Origin: Argonema galeatum A003/A1
GTDB taxonomy: Bacteria; Cyanobacteriota; Cyanobacteriia; Cyanobacteriales; Aerosakkonemataceae
Length of the DNA: 55,804 nucleotides
Assembly: GCF_023333595.1 (NCBI RefSeq)
Contig: NZ_JAIQZM010000040.1
Location: forward strand, 1 to 55,804
Direction of reading: 5' to 3'
Of the stretch, positions 1-6,724 are shown piece after piece. A model generated the notes under the pieces. It was not told the origin of the DNA. It ran no database searches and saw only the letters and a list, made by a program, of their open reading frames with translations. A program made the position numbers and the translations under genes. The number at the start of each line of letters is the position of its first letter. Within the stretch, counting starts at the first letter, position 1.

Positions 1-2
1 CC

Positions 3-35
3 AGAAACCCGGTTTCTCCAAGAAACCGGGTTTCT
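3..35. repeat. Palindromic dispersed element, copy 1
   Basis: Two perfect 15-bp inverted arms (AGAAACCCGGTTTCT and its reverse complement) separated by CCA. Each arm is itself nearly palindromic. Two more full copies lie at 1078-1110 and 3262-3294 and a degenerate half copy near 3123-3147. It is a non-coding dispersed repeat of REP/MITE type. Confidence 0.85.
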
Positions 36-117
36 AAGGGCCTAGCAGTTTTACGTTTAATTATGCCCACCTACTTAGTATCATTATGAAAAATTTCCTA
101 TTGTTGGACGCAAGTTA

Positions 118-591
118 ATGAAATTAGGTCATAGTGCTGACTATACTCAATTAGGCCGTCTACTAGCAGCTAAACAGTGGAAAGAAGCCGATCTGGAAAC
201 TAGGCAATTGATGCTAGAGATCGCGGGTGCGAAGGAAAGAACAGAGTGCTTGCTCACCCAAAATGATATCCAACAATTTCCCTGCGCCGCCCTTATAATT
301 ATTGATCGACTTTGGGTAGAGTCTAGCCAGGATCGCTTCGGCTTTAGTGTAATTAAGAGAATTTACCAAGAGGTTGATGGAGATTACGCAAATTTAGCCC
401 AGCGAGTCGGTTGGCGCAGGGGAGACAAGTGGATCGGCTACAATGAGATCGATTTTACGAGTGATGCACCTGTGGGACACTTACCAATCACTTGGTTAGT
501 TCCAACATCGTTTTGGATGTACTGGTTAGCGCGGTTTGCAAGTCCAGGTTGGCGGCTACTTCTGGAACGAGCTGTCGAATGCAAGTTGTAA
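118..591 (+). CDS. GUN4 domain protein
   Basis: This is a free-standing GUN4 domain of 157 residues. The family binds porphyrins; the housekeeping GUN4 activates Mg-chelatase, while other cyanobacterial GUN4 domains are regulatory modules on kinases or proteases. The N-terminal helix reads DYTQLGRLLAAKQWKEAD, followed by the family core with DRLWVESSQDRFGFSV, the RVGWRRGDKW segment and GHLPITWLVP near the C-terminus. The 5' flank is poor in Shine-Dalgarno sequence. The gene and its downstream neighbour are bracketed by inverted copies of the AGAAACCCGG element. It is probably not the only GUN4 in the genome, because it lacks the extra N-terminal helical domain of the chelatase activator. I am sure of the domain but not of its partner. 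Confidence 0.85.
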   Translation: MKLGHSADYTQLGRLLAAKQWKEADLETRQLMLEIAGAKERTECLLTQNDIQQFPCAALIIIDRLWVESSQDRFGFSVIKRIYQEVDGDYANLAQRVGWRRGDKWIGYNEIDFTSDAPVGHLPITWLVPTSFWMYWLARFASPGWRLLLERAVECKL

Positions 592-756
592 CTCATTCCT
601 TTAGCCCGAAAGCTCAGTAAAATCACGCATTTTTTGCGAACTGTCAAACCCCCCAGTTGTCCCAACTCAGTAAAATCACCCATTCGGGTGCTGTATTGGC
701 GAGGTACTTTGTATTATATGAGTAGTGTGGAAGTAAAGTTTGATGAAAAATAGGCT

Positions 757-1002
757 ATGCAATCTCTAAGCCAGTATCAAACCAAGAGCGATCGCACAAC
801 TGCCACTGAGGCTCTGCCGGTTCTGTGTTACGGTAGCTACGGTGATGCCGTCAGAATTGTGCAGCGAGTTTTGTATTGCCAGAACTACTACAGCAATGTG
901 CTTGATGGGTTCTTCGGTCTACGCACAGAGGCGGCTGTAAAATCATTCCAAAAAGAAAAAGGGTTGGTGGCCGATGGAATTGTTGATCCCCAAACCTGGT
1001 GA
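757..1002 (+). CDS. Peptidoglycan-binding domain protein, 3'-truncated by a stop codon
   Basis: The 81-residue product has a disordered N-terminus and one PG_binding_1 (three-helix) domain: GSYGDAVRIVQRVL, the LDGFFGLRTEAAVKSFQ segment and GLVADGIVDPQTW. The family binds peptidoglycan. The frame meets TGA at 1000-1002 straight after the Trp of the usual W-x-A-L ending, yet remains coding-like beyond it (A-L-S-Q-L-Y-F, then TAG at 1024-1026). A second copy of this tail at 6522-6581 has Leu in place of the stop. The gene has therefore lost its last eight residues through one codon change. No signal peptide is visible. Confidence 0.7.
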   Translation: MQSLSQYQTKSDRTTATEALPVLCYGSYGDAVRIVQRVLYCQNYYSNVLDGFFGLRTEAAVKSFQKEKGLVADGIVDPQTW

Positions 1003-1077
1003 GCGTTAAGCCAATTATATTTTTAGACTTATGGGAGTACAGGTATGTCTGTAGGGCGTTGAATTTAACAGGGCATT

Positions 1078-1110
1078 AGAAACCCGGTTTCTTGGAGAAA
1101 CCGGGTTTCT
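1078..1110. repeat. Palindromic dispersed element, copy 2
   Basis: Same two 15-bp arms as copy 1 but with spacer TGG instead of CCA, so it is inverted relative to copy 1. A partial copy of the TATAGC-bounded element follows at about 1139-1176. Confidence 0.85.
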
Positions 1111-1138
1111 GGGTGTTGTTCTTAATTCCACCAAACCC

Positions 1139-1176
1139 TTGATTCTAGACCCTTCTTCACCTAGCCCCTAGCTATA
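1139..1176. repeat. Partial TATAGC-bounded element
   Basis: The stretch beginning TTGATTCTAGACCC and ending CCCTAGCTATA matches the right half of the 108-bp element seen complete at 4472-4579, 16248-16358 and 24478-24584. The left half is missing. Confidence 0.6.
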
Positions 1177-1202
1177 CGCCCACCCTACCGCCTTGAATTA
1201 TG

Positions 1203-4200
1203 CTAAGTTAGTAACTCAATAGAAAAATTATTTCCAAAGTAAGAGCGAGTTACAAACTCTTTGGCAATCTGTTCTATAGTAGCGCGATCGCAACTTTCCG
1301 AAACCTGCAAACCCAAAACAATTTTACTCCTATTTTGTTCTCTTTTAATTCCAGGCCAAGGTCTAACCGACGCATTCAGTTGCTGTTCCAAATATATGAC
1401 CAAACCGATCGCATTTCCCTCCAGCCAACCGCCGCAGCCTTCCAAACTTTCATTATCTTCACTTGTGGCGGTAACAACTAACAATAATTTCGATTCTTTT
1501 TCGATCTCGATCGACTCAAAGAAACTTGACCAACCAACCTCACCAGCTAACACTTGTTCAGCTATTTTTGCAGCGCGAACGAATTCATTTTGCAAGATTT
1601 GTGCAGTCGAACGGGAAACATTTCGCGCACTATTTTGACACGGTTCAATTGGCGTTACCACAGGTAGCCAATCGCGGGGTAAGCGCGGACGATACAGTTT
1701 GCCAGCTTCCGTCAGAGATACAGGCTGAGTCCAATCATGTTGGACTAACATTTGGAAAAAATGAACCAGCAATGTTTCAATTTCAATATTCGCAATATCC
1801 AGCGGGTAATTTGTGCAACTCCAAGCTGCTAGCAATGCCCAAGAAAAATTGCCCATAAAACCCCAAGCATTACCGTGAATTTGACGTGCTTTTGCCCAAG
1901 CACGCACCGCACGCAATAGCTCCTGAAAAGATGCTAAAGGTATTCGCTTTTGTACTGCCTCTGCAATTAGATCGGAGGCCAAACAACTGGAAACTGCTTG
2001 CCAACTGACAGGATCGAAAAATTCTCGATCGCTCTCTTTTATCCGTACAAACTTACTTGGTTCGGCAGTTGTGCGTGCGTAAAGCAGATCCACCGATAAC
2101 CCTTCAATTTGCATCCTCAATACTGGCATCCGTGCATCTTCAACTAGATTCGATCGATCGCACAATCCCACCAATTTCTGTTGCACGCTTTCTAAAAATG
2201 CCTGACCGGATAAATGAGCGGGAATTAAACAAACAATATCTAAATCACTTTGCGGACTTTGCACCCCCAAACGCGCCGAACCGAGTAGATGCAGCGATGG
2301 TTGAAAACCCAAACATTCCGCACAAGCTTGCGCTATTATCGACAAAATTGTTTCCCGATGCGCTTGCTGTGTCTGACTCAGTTGCGGTTCCAGCTTATTA
2401 ATAAGTTGTACAAGCTCAGTTCTCCCCTCCCCAATACTGTTCGGATCGGAGAAACCTACCCCCCCAACCCCCCTCCCTACAAGGGAAGGGGGCGAGAACC
2501 GAACAGTATTGCTCCCCTCCCCGTGCGACGGGGAGGGGTTGGGGGTGGGGTTCCACAAGAGTTTGACAACACCGATATCTTCGTTTTGCTCTCCCAAATG
2601 CACGAGATATCGCACCTCAAAAGGTTCGTCACCGCAACGGCTAATTAAAGCTACTGACTCGACAGGAAAACTTACTGGATGCCAAGAAGGAAGCTGGGAA
2701 AATGCTTCTTCTGAACTGGGAAATTGACCTACACTAAGATGAGGCGTAAAACCATTTGGCGACTTTTTGCTTTGCTCGTCGCACTGGGGAAATAATTGCT
2801 GTAAAACGGATTGTAACTGATGTAATGCTTCCGGTGGATCTGCAACAGGACGCAACCACGCGGTAGAGCTGGAACGGTGAGTAAAAGTGTCGAAACCTTC
2901 TAATGTTATTTGAAAAGGTTTTATCTGTTTTAATGTTTGTGCGAGCGCTTTTAGCGCTGCTTCAAAATATTCCTCCGGCACAAAACCATAAATCAGGTTA
3001 ATGTGCGGCATCCAACGGTGGAAAGAGCGATCGAAACGGCGGCGAATTGTCTGAATTGCAGGCCAAAATTCGGCTGGGGGAATTACCACCACAGCACTTT
3101 GATAGACAGGAAGCACATCACAAAGAAATCCGGTTTCTCCAACAATACCTTCGCCATTTCTTTGTAGGTTGGGTTGAGCGCGAGCGAAACCCAACGCATT
3201 TGTTGGGTTTCGTGCCTCAACCCAACCTACAAAGCTTTGATAGACAGGAAGCACATCAGAAAGAAACCCGGTTTCTCCAAGAAACCGGGTTTCTGGATGC
3301 GTGTATTCCAGCATTGCACGCACGCCAAAATGATCCGAAGGATAAAGTTTTCTTTCAGTATCGGGAATAGGATCGCAGGCAAATAATTCTATCGAATGTG
3401 GTATGCAATGCTTACTTTCATCTCGCAGTAGGATGCGATCGAATCGCGCCGCCTTTCCGGTTAAACTCATCAGTGCTGCCAGCGGGTTTCGCGGCGGATC
3501 GAAAGTGTAACCTACTTCTTCTGGATGCAGTAGCTGCCAAACATCGATAAAGTTATTTTCTGCTAATATTTCTCCTAATTCATTATCTCTACTATTAAAG
3601 TCTCCTACAATTAAACACTCACCTGGTTGCGTTTTCAGATATTCAAACAATATATTTAGTTGAAGGGTACGCTTTTCGATCGCATTGTAGGCCCGATCGC
3701 TCGTCAGATGCACCGCCGCTACCCGCAACGGTCTATCGTTGAAAAGCCATGTTCCCACGAACACTCGCTTGTGCGCCGAATACTGATGTTCGACTAGAGT
3801 AAATGGCGATCGCGACAAAAGCAAAATACCATGTGAATGAAGCGTAGATCCAGAAGGCGATTCCGAGATAAAGTAATCGCGTACCCAATTTTGTGTTAAT
3901 AGAAATTCCAACAGTTGTGGCGTCGCTTCTTGCAAACCAATGATGTCAGCATCGCAGCAGCGCAGATGTTCGGAAATAACTGGAATACGCTTTGCTGTAT
4001 GGATAATCTCCGACTCGTAGTTATCCCAAAGAACATTAAAACTAACTATTTTTAAACTATTTAATTTCGCCGTTCCCAAAGTGCGCTCGACTACTTGCCA
4101 ACCTGACGAACCATACCCGTAAACCGATCGCGCTTCAAATGGGAAATTTTCCGACGCCAGCTCATTGTGCGTTACCCATGCAGCAGCGGGCAACTCTCCT

Positions 4201-4451
4201 GTTGAAAGCAAATCCAAATGCCGATCGCGATCCCAAACAACAGTTTCTTGACAGCGAATGTAGCGAATCCGATGCCAGGGAATATCTCCGTTTGGTTGCC
4301 ATTTTAAGAAAGGTTTTTCCCAGATTTTATCCTCTGATGTACGCTCTCTATATCCGATAATAAACGCACTGGGATTTAGGCGTGCATCCCATAAAATACG
4401 GTCATACACCTCGCGGCTGGTTGCCATTTTTCTCTTATCTGACTTAGACAT
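1203..4451 (-). CDS. Multidomain RNA-repair protein: MJ1316 - EEP phosphatase - 2H phosphoesterase - nucleotidyltransferase
   Basis: This 1082-residue fusion carries, in order: an MJ1316/DUF504 RNA-end recognition domain (about 8-90; WDARLNPSAFIIGYRER and HRIRYIR); an endonuclease/exonuclease/phosphatase domain (about 130-385; LKIVSFNVLW, GLQEATP, GDFNSRDN, SDHFGVRAML); a 2'-5' RNA ligase-like 2H phosphoesterase domain (about 460-640; HINL near 484 and HLSV near 570); and a poly(A)-polymerase-type nucleotidyltransferase (GSARLG and SDLD near 722-737) with a C-terminal PAP-like tail. Such sets are known from predicted RNA-damage repair systems, where they process 2',3'-cyclic and 3'-phosphate ends and re-extend 3' ends. 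It sits last in a minus-strand operon behind the kinase and ligase genes. Both interdomain linkers consist of dispersed repeats translated in frame. Domain calls are firm; activities are inferred. Confidence 0.85.
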   Translation of the reverse strand: MSKSDKRKMATSREVYDRILWDARLNPSAFIIGYRERTSEDKIWEKPFLKWQPNGDIPWHRIRYIRCQETVVWDRDRHLDLLSTGELPAAAWVTHNELASENFPFEARSVYGYGSSGWQVVERTLGTAKLNSLKIVSFNVLWDNYESEIIHTAKRIPVISEHLRCCDADIIGLQEATPQLLEFLLTQNWVRDYFISESPSGSTLHSHGILLLSRSPFTLVEHQYSAHKRVFVGTWLFNDRPLRVAAVHLTSDRAYNAIEKRTLQLNILFEYLKTQPGECLIVGDFNSRDNELGEILAENNFIDVWQLLHPEEVGYTFDPPRNPLAALMSLTGKAARFDRILLRDESKHCIPHSIELFACDPIPDTERKLYPSDHFGVRAMLEYTHPETRFLGETGFLSDVLPVYQSFVGWVEARNPTNALGFARAQPNLQRNGEGIVGETGFLCDVLPVYQSAVVVIPPAEFWPAIQTIRRRFDRSFHRWMPHINLIYGFVPEEYFEAALKALAQTLKQIKPFQITLEGFDTFTHRSSSTAWLRPVADPPEALHQLQSVLQQLFPQCDEQSKKSPNGFTPHLSVGQFPSSEEAFSQLPSWHPVSFPVESVALISRCGDEPFEVRYLVHLGEQNEDIGVVKLLWNPTPNPSPSHGEGSNTVRFSPPSLVGRGVGGVGFSDPNSIGEGRTELVQLINKLEPQLSQTQQAHRETILSIIAQACAECLGFQPSLHLLGSARLGVQSPQSDLDIVCLIPAHLSGQAFLESVQQKLVGLCDRSNLVEDARMPVLRMQIEGLSVDLLYARTTAEPSKFVRIKESDREFFDPVSWQAVSSCLASDLIAEAVQKRIPLASFQELLRAVRAWAKARQIHGNAWGFMGNFSWALLAAWSCTNYPLDIANIEIETLLVHFFQMLVQHDWTQPVSLTEAGKLYRPRLPRDWLPVVTPIEPCQNSARNVSRSTAQILQNEFVRAAKIAEQVLAGEVGWSSFFESIEIEKESKLLLVVTATSEDNESLEGCGGWLEGNAIGLVIYLEQQLNASVRPWPGIKREQNRSKIVLGLQVSESCDRATIEQIAKEFVTRSYFGNNFSIELLT
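2420..2560. repeat. GC-rich palindromic repeat inside the RNA-repair gene
   Basis: A block of the CCCCCCAACCCCCC type with inner inverted segments (AATACTGTTCGG and CCGAACAGTATT). It is read in frame as a Pro/Gly/Ser-rich linker between the 2H and nucleotidyltransferase domains. A relative without coding function lies at 53370-53462. Confidence 0.75.
3160..3234. repeat. GTAGGTTGGG inverted-repeat element inside the RNA-repair gene
   Basis: Arms CTTTGTAGGTTGGGTTGAG and its complement near 3215-3234 flank an inner AACCCAACGCATTTGTTGGGTTT hairpin zone. A relative occurs at 51471-51547. It is nested within a duplicated 45-bp stretch (about 3101-3147 and 3238-3281). Confidence 0.75.
3262..3294. 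repeat. Palindromic dispersed element, copy 3 (intragenic)
   Basis: Perfect copy with CCA spacer in the same orientation as copy 1. It is translated in frame within the linker between the EEP and 2H domains of the RNA-repair protein. Confidence 0.85.
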
Positions 4452-4471
4452 ATCTGCCTCAATTACGGACT

Positions 4472-4579
4472 TATAGCAACCGCCTTGGCGGTTAGGACAT
4501 TCTAAATTCCTGAAACGTTGGCGGATTCTACCCTTCTTCCCCTAGTCCCTAGCAAGAAAGCCCCTAGTCCCTAGCTATA
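4472..4579. repeat. TATAGC-bounded 108-bp element
   Basis: It starts TATAGCAACCGC, contains CCCTTCTTCCCCTAGTCCCTAG, and ends CCCTAGCTATA, giving short terminal inverted repeats TATAGC/GCTATA. Its right end supplies the last codons and stop of the HD/kinase gene. Further copies are at 16248-16358 and 24478-24584 (the latter inverted). Confidence 0.75.
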
Positions 4580-5716
4580 AACCCAATCCACAACATGAGC
4601 TTCTGTGATGTCGGGAATATCCAGGCGATCGCACATTCTCTCTATCACTTTTTCCGGCACTTTAGCATGGCGAGAATTATTACGCTCTAATAATTCTTCC
4701 CAAGGAGCTTCCAGATAAACAATCCTAATTCTTCCCCCATAAGCAGAAAATAAATTAACCAAAGAAGAACGCAATTGCCGAGAAATATTTGTCGCATTCC
4801 AGACAAAATATTTCGCAGACCTCATGTACTCTCTAGCTATTTCCCTCCCCCGATCGCCCACAGCACCTTGGTTATCTTCAGGCGAGATATTCATGAGTCT
4901 TCGCAATTCATCCAAAGAAATTACAGTCCAATCAGGCAAATGTTCGCAAATCCAATGGTTTTTACCAGATGCGGGTAATCCTGACATCAGGACAACTTCA
5001 AAACGAGTATCGTCAAAGGCGGTATAATTTGGATTGCCATTTTCCTTTTGGAAATAGACAAAACGACTGTGATGGGAAGCAAAATGTCTGGGATGCTCAA
5101 AACAGTCATTTTCCTGACAAAATTCTCGAAAAAAGTCTATCCGTTCTAAAAGTTGTTCTCGGTCATTGCTATGGCGACCCCTCACATCAGCTTCTGCCAA
5201 TAACGCTAACAAGTCGCACCGGATTATTTGACTGGCTTTTATGACAGAAGCTTGCGGGTTTTCTTTATCCCAAAACCACAAAGGTAGACTGCCATATTGC
5301 ACTAAATTCACAACGGCTTCTCTTTGCTGAAACGGCACGTTCATTGAATAGAGAATTTGCCGTGTCATCTTTGCTCCCTGGCGAACGTGACCTTTTGATG
5401 AAATGCTACCATCGGCTTCTATTTTAGTAGCAGCAGGTTTTGCTACATCGTGCAATAAAGCAGCAGCAAATAGAATCGCTCGTTCGCTAGCTGGTAACTC
5501 TCGCCAAGCTGGTAAAGATATGAGCGCCTCGCACACTAAACGAGTGTGGGTGAGAACGTCGCCTTCCGCATGATAGCGAGGGTCTTGCGGACAATTTTCA
5601 AGAGATTTAAGCCAGTCAAATTCTGCCTGAAGTGCTGACCAATCTAGTGTCCAATTGGGAGGTTCGGGACAGTTTGTAAATGACCAAATTGGTGATAAAA
5701 TGTGGTAGCTATTCAT
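4571..5716 (-). CDS. HD-domain phosphohydrolase fused to polynucleotide-kinase-like P-loop domain
   Basis: The product has 381 residues from the ATG at 5716. An N-terminal HD domain carries H49, H57 and the HD pair at 89-90 (LLHDVAKP). A C-terminal kinase domain carries Walker A GLPASGKNHW (246-255) and the following SLDELRR, the pattern of T4 Pnkp-type 5'-kinases. The role is probably 5' phosphorylation and phosphate removal at broken RNA ends before ligation. The upstream ligase gene ends TGA at 5715-5713 and this ATG overlaps it as ATGA, so translation is coupled; an in-frame start 60 bases upstream lies inside the ligase and is less likely. The stop codon lies inside a dispersed repeat. 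I am confident of both domains; the RNA substrate is inferred from the operon. Confidence 0.85.
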   Translation of the reverse strand: MNSYHILSPIWSFTNCPEPPNWTLDWSALQAEFDWLKSLENCPQDPRYHAEGDVLTHTRLVCEALISLPAWRELPASERAILFAAALLHDVAKPAATKIEADGSISSKGHVRQGAKMTRQILYSMNVPFQQREAVVNLVQYGSLPLWFWDKENPQASVIKASQIIRCDLLALLAEADVRGRHSNDREQLLERIDFFREFCQENDCFEHPRHFASHHSRFVYFQKENGNPNYTAFDDTRFEVVLMSGLPASGKNHWICEHLPDWTVISLDELRRLMNISPEDNQGAVGDRGREIAREYMRSAKYFVWNATNISRQLRSSLVNLFSAYGGRIRIVYLEAPWEELLERNNSRHAKVPEKVIERMCDRLDIPDITEAHVVDWVYS

Positions 5717-6420
5717 AACGCAAACAAGTCTACATTGGGGCGAAGCAAATTGGGTATTATAGGCCGGTTGAGCCAATGACCGTCGGATTGCAATACGGTG
5801 GTTAAAAAGCTGGCACGAATATATTTATATCGGGCATTTACAATTTTTTCCTCCTCTACTTTAATATATAATCCTTCCATCACAGAACTGGGATCTGTTT
5901 GTTTGAGCGATCGCTCTACATCCAATCCCTTTTCCTGACAGGATAGGCGAAATCTCTCCAAGTGTCCGAACCGAATAAAATTTGAATTTACTAACAATCC
6001 GGTTAGTTGCTTGTATGATTGTAATCTACCTGCAAATAACACTGGCACGGAAACGCTCGGCAATCCTCCTAATAGCTGCTTTCGGCTTTGAGTGCTGAGA
6101 AACTTCCCCTGTTCGATATCCAGCCGATCGTACTCTAGGAAATAGTGAGGTAAATAGTCGTAAAAAACAGTGTGTTTTGCATACAACCATTCGCCATACA
6201 GCACATAACGAGTACCCAACACTTGCCAAAACGCTGCCGCATGGCTGTAAGCCCATTGTTTGAATAAATTAAAGTGTTTTTCTCGCTCTCCTCCTGTGAG
6301 ATAATGTCCTCGACTTTGCAATCGCATTTGACCGTCAAAACTGAAACTGATGGCGGCGTTTGCGCCATCGACTTTTTCTTCAACTACGACATAGCGATTT
6401 GCGATCGCGCTAAGAGGATA
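5713..6420 (-). CDS. RNA ligase family protein, start codon missing or non-canonical
   Basis: This is a nucleotidyltransferase-fold RNA ligase. Motif I is EEKVDGANAA, whose Lys would be adenylated, followed by RLQSRGHYLTGG; motif III-like YVLYGEWLYAKHTVFYD and FLEYDRLD come next. The open frame runs from the in-frame stop at 6421-6423 to 5713 (235 codons). The first ATG, at 6327, lies after motif I, and no ATG, GTG or TTG exists in frame before it. Homologues normally have about 25 more N-terminal residues before motif I. The frame ends exactly where a partial TATAGC element and simple repeats begin, so the 5' end was probably lost there. It is first in the repair operon and coupled to the kinase gene. 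It may be a recent pseudogene or may use an unusual start. Confidence 0.75.
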   Translation of the reverse strand, partial: YPLSAIANRYVVVEEKVDGANAAISFSFDGQMRLQSRGHYLTGGEREKHFNLFKQWAYSHAAAFWQVLGTRYVLYGEWLYAKHTVFYDYLPHYFLEYDRLDIEQGKFLSTQSRKQLLGGLPSVSVPVLFAGRLQSYKQLTGLLVNSNFIRFGHLERFRLSCQEKGLDVERSLKQTDPSSVMEGLYIKVEEEKIVNARYKYIRASFLTTVLQSDGHWLNRPIIPNLLRPNVDLFAL

Positions 6421-6426
6421 TCAAAG

Positions 6427-6521
6427 ATATAGCTAGGGACTAGGGGAACTTTTGAGTTTTGAGTTTTGAGTTAAAAGAGGGAAGGGGTCAGAAGGGACTA
6501 GGGTCAGAAGGGGCTAGAATC
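6427..6521. repeat. Partial, rearranged TATAGC-bounded element
   Basis: The left end TATAGCTAGGGACTAGGGG and the inner GGGGCTAGAATCAAGG match the inverted copy at 24478, interrupted by a triplicated GAGTTTT run. It abuts the truncated 5' end of the ligase gene on one side and a peptidoglycan-binding gene fragment on the other. Confidence 0.6.
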
Positions 6522-6581
6522 AAGGTTGATGGGATTGTTAGCCCCAAAACCTGGCTAGCGTTGAGCCAAATTTATCTTTAA
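6522..6581 (+). pseudogene. Fragment: C-terminus of a peptidoglycan-binding protein
   Basis: Twenty codons read KVDGIVSPKTWLALSQIYL and then TAA. This matches the end of the gene at 757-1002 and its read-through tail. The match continues past the stop into shared non-coding sequence (GTCTGTAGGGCGTTGAATTTAAC at 6608-6630 and 1047-1069). The rest of the gene is absent. It is a duplicated 3' end, useful mainly because it shows what the truncated copy used to encode. Confidence 0.75.
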
Positions 6582-6724
6582 GTGGCCTGTTGCGGGACGC
6601 AACTATGTCTGTAGGGCGTTGAATTTAACGGGCCGATCGCACTAGCCTAGCACTAACCCATTGTGGCGGACTGCTTCTTTAGCTAGCATCGTCACAGGCT
6701 TATAGTCTGAAGTAATCTACCGCC

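Noticed and set aside
438..683. Minus-strand open frame across the GUN4 gene
   Set aside because: Antisense shadow of a well-supported gene, no family character.
6026..6383. Additional minus-strand frames over the RNA ligase
   Set aside because: Alternative frames of the ligase region; the ligase motifs are in the frame 5713-6420.
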